DNA of 35,043 bases from Scytonema sp. UIC 10036. GTDB taxonomy: Bacteria > Cyanobacteriota > Cyanobacteriia > Cyanobacteriales > Nostocaceae. Shown here piece by piece: positions 1 to 8,066 of the stretch; positions within the stretch are counted from its first letter, which is position 1; every line of letters starts with the position of its first letter. The stretch lies in NCBI RefSeq assembly GCF_009725235.1, contig NZ_WJFC01000133.1, positions 1 through 35,043 of the forward strand. The letters run 5' to 3'. The notes below the pieces were generated by a model. It was not told the origin of the DNA. It ran no database searches and was given only the letters and a program-made list of their open reading frames with translations. Position numbers and translations under genes: made by a program.

Positions 1-30
1 CCTACCCCCTACCCCCTACTCCCTACCCTT
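1..30. repeat. 7-bp tandem repeat (CCCCTAC type)
   Basis: About four copies of a CCCCTAC-like heptamer run from the window edge to just before the GTG start of lptB. They leave no recognisable Shine-Dalgarno sequence. The same repeat type closes the window on the right (after 35025). This is the short tandem repeat class known from heterocystous cyanobacteria. Confidence 0.8.
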
Positions 31-33
31 AAA

Positions 34-762
34 GTGAAAATTGTCTTAGAGAATATCCATAAATCTTATGGCAAGCGAGTCATTGTCAATCGCGTCAACA
101 TTTCGGTTGCTCAAGGAGAAATCGTTGGTTTACTTGGTCCTAATGGTGCAGGTAAAACGACGACTTTTTACATAGCCACAGGCTTGGAAAAGCCAGATCG
201 GGGAACGGTCTGGTTAGATAAAATGGATGTGACTCCACTACCAATGCACAAAAGGGCGCGGTTGGGCATTGGATATCTTGCACAGGAAGCTAGTATTTTT
301 CGTCAACTTACTGTGAGGGAAAACATTTTGTTAGTACTAGAACAAACTAATGTACCTCGTTGGGAATGGACGCGAAGATTGGATATGTTACTTCAAGAGT
401 TTCGTTTGGAAAAAGTCGCTAAAAGCAAAGGAATTCAACTTTCTGGCGGTGAACGACGCCGAACGGAATTAGCACGGGCTTTGGCTGCAGGAAAAGAAGG
501 ACCAAAATTTTTACTGTTGGATGAACCATTTGCTGGAGTCGATCCCATTGCTGTCGCAGAAATTCAGGATATTGTGGCTCGATTGAGCGATCGCAATATG
601 GGTATCCTAATTACAGACCATAATGTTCGCGAAACTCTTGCCATTACAGATCGCAGTTACATTATGCGTGAAGGGCAAATTCTTGCTTCCGGCACATCCG
701 ATGAACTTTACAAAAATCCTTTAGTGCGTCAGTACTATTTAGGAGATAATTTCCAGGTATAG
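34..762 (+). CDS. lptB: LPS export ABC transporter ATPase LptB
   Basis: Cytoplasmic ATPase expected to power the LptBFG complex that extracts lipopolysaccharide from the inner membrane and passes it to the LptA/C bridge. The 242-residue length is normal for LptB. Visible motifs are Walker A GPNGAGKTT (residues 35-43), Q-loop YLAQEASIF (81-89), signature LSGGE (136-140), Walker B LLLDEP (160-165) and the switch histidine in ILITDH (191-196). The start is GTG; the 7-bp repeat directly upstream replaces any normal ribosome binding site, so the start rests on family length and the conserved first residues. The LptF/G-type permease lies 196 bp downstream in the same direction and is the natural partner. 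Identification is firm. Confidence 0.95.
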   Translation: MKIVLENIHKSYGKRVIVNRVNISVAQGEIVGLLGPNGAGKTTTFYIATGLEKPDRGTVWLDKMDVTPLPMHKRARLGIGYLAQEASIFRQLTVRENILLVLEQTNVPRWEWTRRLDMLLQEFRLEKVAKSKGIQLSGGERRRTELARALAAGKEGPKFLLLDEPFAGVDPIAVAEIQDIVARLSDRNMGILITDHNVRETLAITDRSYIMREGQILASGTSDELYKNPLVRQYYLGDNFQV

Positions 763-775
763 AGGAGCGTCATTT

Positions 776-964
776 GTCATTAGTCATTAGTCATTGGTAA
801 GAATTCGCAGCATATAAACTTTTGTAGTGTAGTATAGTTCAGTTTATTTCCGCATAGCTACGTGTGCTCTTAGATATTTTTCTTTTTTATTTTGTTTACC
901 ATATTATCTGTGACAAATGGCAAATGACAAATGACAAATGACAAATAACTAATGACAAATGACA
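776..964. repeat. 7-bp repeats between lptB and the permease gene
   Basis: Two clusters of ATGACAA-type heptamers (ATTAGTC form at 776-797; ATGACAA form at about 915-964) flank an AT-rich spacer. The second cluster runs into the permease gene, so the ATG at 959 is itself part of a repeat copy. Confidence 0.8.
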
Positions 965-2131
965 CAAATTAAGTCTTTTTATACATTCAATTCGCTCTTA
1001 CCCTTTTCGCTCATGGATCGTTACCTAGTTAGCGAATTAGTACCCCCATTTTTGTTTGGCGTAGGAGCATTTACATCAATCGGTGTTTCCATTGATGTTG
1101 TGTTTGAATTAATCAGAAAAATAGTTGAATCCGGGCTACCATTAACCATCGCCATTCAAGTTTTCTGCCTGAAAATGTCAGGTTTCATCGTCTATGCTTT
1201 TCCCATGTCCACGCTTCTAGCTACGTTGATGACTTACAGTCGTCTTTCGAGCGAAAGCGAACTCATTGCCTTACGTGGTTGTGGGGTAAGTGTTTACCGC
1301 ATGGTACTGACGGCAGTGATGTTGAGTCTTGTTGTGACGGGATTATCATTTTTGTTTAACGAGCAAATTGTACCCGCAGCAAATTATCAAGCATCTCAAA
1401 TTCTAGACAAAGCATTAAAGTCAGATCAACCTGCGATCGTGAAGCGGCAAAATCTCTTTTACCCAGAGTACCAAAGAGTCAAGCAGGAGGATGGGAGTAA
1501 GAAAAAAGTTCTAACACGCCTGTTCTACGCGGACGAATTTGATGGAAAACAAATGAAAGGCTTGACCATTCTAGATCGTTCCCAAGACGGGGTGAATCAA
1601 ATCGTTGTTTCAGAATCAGGAGAATGGAATCCCGGTCAAAATGTATGGGATTTTTACAACGGTACTATTTATCTAGTTGCTTCCGATAGCTCATATCGCA
1701 ATATTCTACGATTTGAACGCCAACAACTCAAGCTACCCCGTACAGCGTTGGATTTGGCACAGAAAAGCCGAGATTATGGTGAGATGAACATCGCCCAAGC
1801 ATTGGAACAACTGGAAATAGAACGTTTGGGCGGTGATGAGCAAAAAATTCGCAAACTCCAGGTTCGGATTCAACAGAAAATATCCTTACCTTTTGTCTGT
1901 GTTGTTTTTGGTTTGGTTGGTGCAGCCATGGGAACAATACCACAACGAACTGGTAGAGGAACAAGTTTTGGTATTAGCGTTATAGTTATTTTCACTTACT
2001 ATTTACTGTGGTTTATTAGTGGTGCTATGGGGGAGGCTGGTGTTCTTTCTCCGTTTATGGCAGCTTGGTTGTCAAATTTCATCGGTTTGGGAATTGGTCT
2101 ATATCTTTTATCACGAGTAGCCCAAAGGTAA
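959..2131 (+). CDS. LptF/LptG family permease (YjgP/YjgQ)
   Basis: Inner-membrane permease of the lipopolysaccharide export complex. The architecture fits the LptF/LptG family: three hydrophobic segments in the N-terminal third (about 30-52, 78-100, 115-137), a large periplasmic beta-rich region (about 140-300, including WNPGQNVWDFYNGTIYLV), and three C-terminal segments (about 308-328, 336-358, 366-387). Cyanobacteria often carry a single such gene, so LptF and LptG cannot be told apart here. The ATG at 959 lies in a tandem repeat. A second ATG at 1013 (residue 19, MDRYLVSELVPPF) begins the well-conserved part and is a realistic alternative start. Being downstream of lptB supports the role. 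Confidence 0.9.
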   Translation: MTQIKSFYTFNSLLPFSLMDRYLVSELVPPFLFGVGAFTSIGVSIDVVFELIRKIVESGLPLTIAIQVFCLKMSGFIVYAFPMSTLLATLMTYSRLSSESELIALRGCGVSVYRMVLTAVMLSLVVTGLSFLFNEQIVPAANYQASQILDKALKSDQPAIVKRQNLFYPEYQRVKQEDGSKKKVLTRLFYADEFDGKQMKGLTILDRSQDGVNQIVVSESGEWNPGQNVWDFYNGTIYLVASDSSYRNILRFERQQLKLPRTALDLAQKSRDYGEMNIAQALEQLEIERLGGDEQKIRKLQVRIQQKISLPFVCVVFGLVGAAMGTIPQRTGRGTSFGISVIVIFTYYLLWFISGAMGEAGVLSPFMAAWLSNFIGLGIGLYLLSRVAQR

Positions 2132-2291
2132 GATAAATTCACAAGTCATCCGTATTGCAATGACTTCTCTTTGTAAAGCGAGTAACATAGAAGTAGAAGT
2201 TTCTAGCTTCTGTGACAAGATTGCCTTCTGGTTTAGGCTTAATCAAATAAATTTTAGTAAATTTTAATACTGCCAACCAAAAGGCCAACTC

Positions 2292-2318
2292 CTAACCACT
2301 AACCATTAACCAGTAACC
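2292..2318. repeat. 7-bp tandem repeat (CTAACCA type)
   Basis: Four degenerate CTAACCA-like copies lie immediately before the ATG at 2323. The rest of 2132-2291 is AT-rich and shows nothing else. Confidence 0.7.
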
Positions 2319-2322
2319 GATC

Positions 2323-3783
2323 ATGCCACAACGTCACTACCCTCCCGCTTACTTACGCTATTTCAAAGCCCGGTTATGGAACCTAGCAAGACCTGGTTTT
2401 TGGGGAACAGCCATTTTTTTATCTGTAGTAGGGCTGGTGGTTAAGGAGTATTGGGTACAACCAGATTTGACGGACAGACAAGAAAATCAGGTTGATGCCG
2501 ACAAATCTAATGATACGTTGACACCAGAAGACAAAGCTATTGCTGCTGACATTGATAATTTGCCCCTTTTAGTCAGTGATTCTGTGCCAGCAAACTTACC
2601 AAAAGTAAAAAATCCCAACCAAAATCCAGCAAATAAGAACAAGACTTTATTAGAGAGATTAAACAGTCAAAATCAGAGTTCCGCAAGTAATAATCAATCA
2701 AGATCGGAGGACAAATCTGTTAACTCCGCATCAACTAATAAGATAGATAATCCTTTTTTGACACAAACAGAGACTTTGCTGAAGTTTAGTAACTTGCAGG
2801 ATGCTAGTCAGCCAACGTCTTCTCAATCTGCTGTAGGACAAACTTCTTTGGGTTTAGGTATTGGATTGAACAATGGAACTGACGTTAGGCAAAATACAAC
2901 CCAAGAAAACGCGCTACAAACAGCACTTAACAAATCAACAAGTCAAAATCAAATCAGTCAGGTTAATACCACCTCAACTCAAGTTAACCCCTTCAATTCC
3001 CTAACATCACCAATAAGTGGTACACCTGTTCAAAATGTCAATCCTAATAATGGGTTGATTGGGGGTGGAAGCAATTCTCCATATCCTGGATTGGGATCGA
3101 CTCAGCCACCATTAACAAATCAGCAACAAAATTCCATATATGGAACAACTGGCTATACAGAACCAACCAGAAATCAACCGTCAAATCTTAACTATGGCAG
3201 TGGATACAACGTACAGCCAGGAATAGTTACTCAACCACAAAATATTAACCTTGATACAAATTACACGCAGCCCGGACAAACAGGGCTTTTGCCACAAAAT
3301 TCTATAGTGAGTACAAATTATACGCAGCCATTACCTGTAAATCAACTGCAAAATACCGTTCCATCTACAGGTTACGTGCAGCCCGGTATGACAACAAATC
3401 AGCCACAAATAAATCAGCTACCAAGCTCTACAGTACCTAGTATAAATTACACTCAACCAACACAATTGTACCAACCTCAAAGCTTTTACACAAATCCTGA
3501 CGATCGCCGATTGGCTAACTTTGTCGATTCAGTAAGACGTAGGAGTGGCTATAACGGTGTTAGCAGCAACCCAGCATTGCCTAATATGTCACCGCAAACA
3601 CCAACTACACCATCGGTTTCTGCTCCCGTACCTTACTATAACTCCGTTCCAAATCAAGGTACTGTCACTACCTACCCCAATTCCACCGTTCCCAACTATG
3701 GAAACAACTATGGTAATACTAGCTTGCAACAAACCGTTCCTCAGTATAACTATTCATTGCCCGGTCAAATTCCCGGACAATAA
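2323..3783 (+). CDS. membrane-anchored Gln/Asn/Ser-rich protein of unknown function
   Basis: I do not recognise a named family. The basic, aromatic N-terminus (1-24) leads into one hydrophobic segment (about 25-42) ending KEYW. A long low-complexity region rich in N, Q, S, T and P follows, with no obvious fold. Between about 275 and 395 a loose repeat recurs, with NYTQP, GYTEP, GYVQP and similar cores spaced 25-35 residues apart. A short charged block near 400 (DDRRLANFVDSVRRRSG) is the most ordered-looking part and may be the functional element. The likely topology is a single-pass anchor with a long disordered extracytoplasmic tail. It follows the Lpt genes in the same direction, so a cell-envelope role is plausible but unproven. 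Confidence 0.75.
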   Translation: MPQRHYPPAYLRYFKARLWNLARPGFWGTAIFLSVVGLVVKEYWVQPDLTDRQENQVDADKSNDTLTPEDKAIAADIDNLPLLVSDSVPANLPKVKNPNQNPANKNKTLLERLNSQNQSSASNNQSRSEDKSVNSASTNKIDNPFLTQTETLLKFSNLQDASQPTSSQSAVGQTSLGLGIGLNNGTDVRQNTTQENALQTALNKSTSQNQISQVNTTSTQVNPFNSLTSPISGTPVQNVNPNNGLIGGGSNSPYPGLGSTQPPLTNQQQNSIYGTTGYTEPTRNQPSNLNYGSGYNVQPGIVTQPQNINLDTNYTQPGQTGLLPQNSIVSTNYTQPLPVNQLQNTVPSTGYVQPGMTTNQPQINQLPSSTVPSINYTQPTQLYQPQSFYTNPDDRRLANFVDSVRRRSGYNGVSSNPALPNMSPQTPTTPSVSAPVPYYNSVPNQGTVTTYPNSTVPNYGNNYGNTSLQQTVPQYNYSLPGQIPGQ

Positions 3784-3810
3784 CCTGTAGTAAGTGGTTA
3801 TTCGTGCAGC

Positions 3811-4209
3811 TTACTTAAGAGGATAAATTTCTTGATCCTCTATCACTGCTTTGACTACATCCAGTGTAGCCAGTTGGTAAACCCCAGCAACAGTGATTTC
3901 AATTGGGATGGAACCTAGTAAGTTAAAATGCTCAGCTAACAGTTTTCCATCATTGTCTTGCATAATTTTATGAATATCGTTTAAAGCCTGCTTTTCCAAT
4001 TTTCTGAGATTTTTGACAGCAGATATATGCTTGTTAGAAAATTTCTGAGAATTAGAGAGTTGGTTAATCTTATTATTGTTCAAGTTAAGTAAAACAAGTA
4101 CGCGAACGACTTGATGCGGATTTAGTTTGCGTAAGCGATGAGTAAACTCCGCACTAATTTTGTCTTGGTGAGATAGTTCTTTCTCGACTTGGATCTTTGC
4201 CATAGCCAA
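3811..4209 (-). CDS. small protein resembling a subtilisin propeptide (I9-like)
   Basis: A 132-residue protein with no signal peptide or membrane segment. The C-terminal 70 residues contain a core that looks like the I9/S8-associated propeptide fold. A helix with KQALNDIHKIMQ is followed by a strand with SIPIEITVAGVYQLATLDVV and an ending VIEDQEIYPLK, close to the familiar pattern in which a hydrophobic strand is followed by xxLxxxxVxxVxxDxxxxP. The N-terminal part includes VRVLVLLNLN, a plausible first strand. No S8 protease lies beside it, so it could be a free-standing protease inhibitor or chaperone, or the left-over propeptide of a lost protease. Two starts are possible (residues 1 and 3). 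The family call is by eye. Confidence 0.6.
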   Translation of the reverse strand: MAMAKIQVEKELSHQDKISAEFTHRLRKLNPHQVVRVLVLLNLNNNKINQLSNSQKFSNKHISAVKNLRKLEKQALNDIHKIMQDNDGKLLAEHFNLLGSIPIEITVAGVYQLATLDVVKAVIEDQEIYPLK

Positions 4210-4517
4210 TCACCGTGCATACAATATCTGACTGGTTCATTAGATGGGCAGCAATTCAATTTGTAACGCTGCTTGCAATGCCTCACTTCCCCTATGGCTT
4301 TTTTATATCAAAATAATTTGAGGAACTTGTGAGGATATTGTAAAAGTAAGAAACTTGCTTGTCAGGAATTGCCTGTGAAGGATTATGTTGAAAAAGCAGG
4401 CAAAAAAGCTGCTCATCGCAGAAATATAAATAAGGCTAAGATAAATATATCAAACTTAATAAGTTGATATTTAGTCTGCAAATTCCCCAACCCTCATAAG
4501 TAAGTGCGAGGCAGCTA
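4210..4517. other. divergent intergenic region
   Basis: About 308 bp separating two divergently transcribed genes. It is AT-rich and must hold both promoters, but I see no convincing paired -35/-10 boxes, no operator palindrome and no small ORF. Confidence 0.5.
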
Positions 4518-5918
4518 GTGACCAGTAAAAAACCTTTAGTGGCAGAAAATGATTATGGCGAAACATCCAACAATGCACGTTGGATGTGGCTGTGGTTGGG
4601 GATGGGTGCGATCGCACTGACTTCCGCAACATTAGGGGGGCTGCTTGCAGTTTCTATGACTAGCACACCTTTGATGCAGACAAAGCTCACCTCAAAAGAA
4701 TCGGAAGTCTTTGAGAGCGATCGCCTAACTGGAGAAGGGCTAAAATTTTCAGAGTTATCTCGTCCTGTCAACATTTTAGTTCTGGGGATGAGCGTACTGC
4801 CAACAGATGTTCAAGACTCAAAAGCCAAAGCAAAAAATCGTGGTTACTTACCCCAAGTTAACTCCTTTAGCGGTTTGTCCGATGTCATGCTTTTGGTCAG
4901 ACTAAACCCAGAGGAAAAAAAAATAGTGATTCTTTCTGTTCCTAGAGATACTCGTGTCTCTTTAGAAGGACATGGTGTAGTTAAAATTAATGCAGCTAAC
5001 GTTGTAGGTGGACCTGCTTTAAGTGCCAAAACTATCAGCGAATTATTAGGTGGAGTAGAAATTGACCGCTATATCAGAATTAACGTTTTAGGAGTTAACA
5101 AGTTAATTGATGCTTTGGGGGGTGTCACAGTTGATGTCCCCTATGATATGAAATATCGAGATGATTCTCAACACTTATATATAAATTTAAAGAAAGGAAA
5201 ACAACATCTTGACGGTGACAAAACTCTACAAATGTTGCGTTACCGGAATGATGGACGTGGTGATATTGGTCGAGTTGAGCGTCAGCAAATAGTGATGCGA
5301 GCGCTAGCAGAGCAAACCCTCAACCCCACTTTACTAGCACGATTTCCCCGAATTCTCAATGTTGTCCGGTCTCATCTTGACACCAATTTGACAGTCGAGG
5401 AGATATTGACCCTCGTTAATTTTGGAGTGCAAACAGGTAACTCTAATATGGAAACGCTAACGCTTCCGGGTAGAGCTAGCGCATATCACGAGTATAAAAC
5501 CAGTTATTGGATACCCAATGCCCAGCAGATTGAGAAAATGGCGATCGACTATTTTAATCTGCAAGTAATGAATCCACCGCAAACCTCTGGTTCAGCTCAA
5601 TTACAAGTTGTCATTAAAGACAGCACCGCCAGCGATAGCGAAAGCCTGCAAAATTTAATGCGTTCCCTGGAAGTTGTGGGCTACTCCAGCGTTTACATAC
5701 CTGAACCTTGGCGGGAACCTTTAGATAAAACTTACATTGTTGCCCAAAACGGAAATCGCGATAATGCTGAAGCAATTCGCGCTACTTTGGGATTTGGAGA
5801 AGTGCGCGTGCAAGATGAAGGCAGCTTTGACTCAAATATTACCATTGACTCGCCTCTGACGATCGTTTTAGGTGAGGATTGGTTGGAAAAACAAAATAAT
5901 ACCAATCTTTCCTACTAA
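4518..5918 (+). CDS. LCP family (LytR-CpsA-Psr) protein with LytR C-terminal domain
   Basis: LCP proteins transfer lipid-linked glycans to peptidoglycan or other envelope acceptors on the outer face of the membrane. A cytoplasmic N-terminus is followed by one membrane segment (22-47). The LCP domain (about 83-240) begins NILVLGMS and carries the conserved arginine region LSVPRDTRV, KINAAN, and the RYRNDGRGDIGRVERQQ block that binds the pyrophosphate lipid head. A LytR C-terminal domain (about 360-456, SAQLQVVIKDSTAS onward) follows. The start is GTG at 4518; no better ATG precedes the membrane segment. Older annotations call such proteins transcriptional attenuators, which the domain content does not support. 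Confidence 0.9.
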   Translation: MTSKKPLVAENDYGETSNNARWMWLWLGMGAIALTSATLGGLLAVSMTSTPLMQTKLTSKESEVFESDRLTGEGLKFSELSRPVNILVLGMSVLPTDVQDSKAKAKNRGYLPQVNSFSGLSDVMLLVRLNPEEKKIVILSVPRDTRVSLEGHGVVKINAANVVGGPALSAKTISELLGGVEIDRYIRINVLGVNKLIDALGGVTVDVPYDMKYRDDSQHLYINLKKGKQHLDGDKTLQMLRYRNDGRGDIGRVERQQIVMRALAEQTLNPTLLARFPRILNVVRSHLDTNLTVEEILTLVNFGVQTGNSNMETLTLPGRASAYHEYKTSYWIPNAQQIEKMAIDYFNLQVMNPPQTSGSAQLQVVIKDSTASDSESLQNLMRSLEVVGYSSVYIPEPWREPLDKTYIVAQNGNRDNAEAIRATLGFGEVRVQDEGSFDSNITIDSPLTIVLGEDWLEKQNNTNLSY

Positions 5919-5946
5919 AGGAATTCTGGTGGGATGGGGAGCGTCC

Positions 5947-6123
5947 CTATTTTGCACTCGTGCCATTCATAGCCCCATTCCATCCATTTCCATCCATTAC
6001 AATAAAGCGATCTCCCTCGCTCAAACGTAACACAAGCCCCAAGTAATGTTGTTGGGGTGTGAGTAGAATTTTTTCTTGTTGTAATTGGGAGGGAGCGCTC
6101 GTTATTCGTTGCAGTTGAGCCAT
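5947..6123 (-). pseudogene. rsmE: N-terminal remnant of 16S rRNA m3U1498 methyltransferase (RsmE)
   Basis: Reading the minus strand from the ATG at 6123 gives 58 codons before TAG. The product starts MAQLQRITSAPSQLQQ and continues with QQHYLGLVLRLSEGDRFIVM, which I recognise as the PUA-like N-terminal domain of cyanobacterial RsmE (a protein of about 240 residues). After residue 45 similarity ends in a short ATGGATGGAA-type duplication and a stop, and nothing of the SPOUT methyltransferase domain follows. It is therefore a truncated copy; a full gene should exist elsewhere, because RsmE modifies U1498 of 16S rRNA in most bacteria. A longer overlapping ORF on the same strand in another frame looks spurious. 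Confidence 0.65.
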
Positions 6124-6440
6124 AATGCAAAAGCTTTGCTGAATGCAAAAATGATTTGAGTTTTATCCGGAAAGTAATGAGATTGAAGAGAAATGTCTTC
6201 GTATATCTTTGTACCTATATTAAAGACAGGTCATTCTACTTATACCAATTCTCTGTGACATTGCACTTTATTTACTGTGCCTAACCTCTAAGCACGCTAA
6301 GGGGGTTGAATAAGCGTGCATCTTCATAGAGACACTGTATTAAATGCTATTTTCATAATTTCGCTATTAGCTACCTGACAATATATATGTAAAAGAATAG
6401 AAAAACGCTGTCAGTAACTTAGCCTATGGAGCAATTATAG
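6124..6440. other. intergenic region upstream of the CHAT-AAA gene
   Basis: About 317 bp, AT-rich, with no ORF or strong hairpin. A GGAG at about 6427, roughly 10 nt before the ATG at 6441, is a reasonable ribosome binding site. Confidence 0.4.
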
Positions 6441-8018
6441 ATGAAGAATGACGTAATTAAAATTTTGTTTTTGACAGCTGAACCTACCAATGCTGCTAGC
6501 CTCCGTGTAAAACAAGAATTGCGAGATATCAGAGAAAAAATTCAATCTGCTTACCAGCGTGAAAGATTTCTGCTTGAGTATAGGTTAGCTGCACGTCCTG
6601 GAGATATTAGCCAAGCAATACTAGATTTTACTCCTGATATTGTGCATTTTTCCGGACATGGTACCAGTACTGGTGAGCTTTGCTTTGAAGATGAATTCGG
6701 TCAAATATCTCCTGTAGAACCTAAGGCTCTAGCTGCTTTGCTTGAATTAGTGGCTGAGCGGGTGCATTGTGTGATTCTAAATGCCTGTTACTCTGACGCT
6801 CAAGCAAAGGCTATAGTTAAGCACATCCCTTTTGTCATTGGCATGAAACGAGAGATCGGCGACAGGGCTGCGATCGCATTTGCTATCGGTTTTTACAAAG
6901 CTCTAGGGGCGAATCGCTCCGTTGAGGAGGCTTATGAGTTTGGGTGTGTGGAAATCCAGTTGCAAGGTATTGCAGAAGAGCTAACCCCTATTATCCGTAA
7001 AAAAGTAGACAAATTACCTACCGATTTTTATATAGATCGCCCTCCTATCGAACAACACTGTTACAAAGCAATTAAACAGCAAGGTGCCTTAATTCGGATC
7101 AAAGCGCCTGAGAAGATGGGGAAAACATCTCTCATGAACCGAATTCTCAGTTATGCTAGAGATAGTAGCTATCAAACAATAACTTTAAGTTGTCAGAGTT
7201 TAGTAGATGGCACAGTTGCAACGGACTTGAAAAAATTCTTACGCTCGTTTTGTGTTGTTGTGGGTAACGAGCTAGGGCTAGCCAATAAGTTAAATGAGTA
7301 TTGGGACAATCAAGTTAGTTGCAACTACAACAGCAGGTATTACTTTCAAAAATACTTGTTGCCAAACATTGCTAGTCCTATAGTACTAGCCTTGGATGAT
7401 GTTGATTCTGTGTTTGAACATCCAAAAATTGCCCCAGACTTTTGTAAATTCCTCCGCAATTGCTATGATTTAGCAAAACGAGGCGATTCCAACAGCATAA
7501 TTTGGGAAAAACTTCGTCTGATCGTTGTTCATTCAACCGAAGTTTATGCCTCCCTAGATATAAATAATTCACCCCTTGCAAATGTTGGGGTCATTATTAA
7601 TTTACCAGAGTTTACTCTAGACCAAGTGCAGCGTTTGGTTAAGCGTTATCGACTAGATTGGACAGCATCTCGGGTTGAGCAACTTATGGCTATGGTAGGA
7701 GGACATCCTCTTTTAGTGAAAACGTCTCTTGATTGGGTTAAGCTTCAACAAAAGACACTTAAGGAGCTATTACAGGCTGCACCTACTGCATCAGGAATAT
7801 TTAGTGACCATCTGCGTGAACTTTGGGAAAATTTGGAAAATAAACCAGAGTTAAAAACAGCGTTTAGTAAAGTTGTACGCGCAGATGAGGATGACCCAGT
7901 TCAGTTAAATCCGATACAGGCAAAGTCTTTACAACGTTTAGGACTGGTGACATTACAAGGTCATTTTGCCAAGCCGCGCTGCGAATTGTATCGTCAGTAT
8001 TTTTGTGTTTATCTTTAA
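6441..8018 (+). CDS. CHAT (caspase-like) domain fused to AAA-like STAND-type ATPase
   Basis: The N-terminal CHAT domain (about 6-170) has the catalytic-type histidine in HFSGHGT (H73) and cysteine in LNACYS (C116), plus the usual IGM...IGDRAAIAFAIGFY block, so a cysteine-protease dyad is intact. An AAA-like (AAA_35-type) domain follows, with a P-loop KAPEKMGKTSLM (222-232), Walker B IVLALDDVD (314-322) and a winged-helix-like tail ending YRQYF. No membrane segment is seen, so it should be cytosolic. The next gene starts 48 bp downstream and carries the same class of ATPase fused to a membrane-spanning ligand-binding domain, so co-transcription and partnership are likely. CHAT-STAND proteins are often linked to regulated cell death or defence; the substrate is unknown here. 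Confidence 0.85.
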   Translation: MKNDVIKILFLTAEPTNAASLRVKQELRDIREKIQSAYQRERFLLEYRLAARPGDISQAILDFTPDIVHFSGHGTSTGELCFEDEFGQISPVEPKALAALLELVAERVHCVILNACYSDAQAKAIVKHIPFVIGMKREIGDRAAIAFAIGFYKALGANRSVEEAYEFGCVEIQLQGIAEELTPIIRKKVDKLPTDFYIDRPPIEQHCYKAIKQQGALIRIKAPEKMGKTSLMNRILSYARDSSYQTITLSCQSLVDGTVATDLKKFLRSFCVVVGNELGLANKLNEYWDNQVSCNYNSRYYFQKYLLPNIASPIVLALDDVDSVFEHPKIAPDFCKFLRNCYDLAKRGDSNSIIWEKLRLIVVHSTEVYASLDINNSPLANVGVIINLPEFTLDQVQRLVKRYRLDWTASRVEQLMAMVGGHPLLVKTSLDWVKLQQKTLKELLQAAPTASGIFSDHLRELWENLENKPELKTAFSKVVRADEDDPVQLNPIQAKSLQRLGLVTLQGHFAKPRCELYRQYFCVYL

Positions 8019-8066
8019 TGTCAAAGTGTCAATAGTCACTGATAACTGACAAGGAAATAATAAATA

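Noticed and set aside
5915..6148. 77-codon minus-strand ORF
   Set aside because: It runs in a different frame from the RsmE-like fragment and its translation has no recognisable features. The frame starting at 6123 explains the region better.
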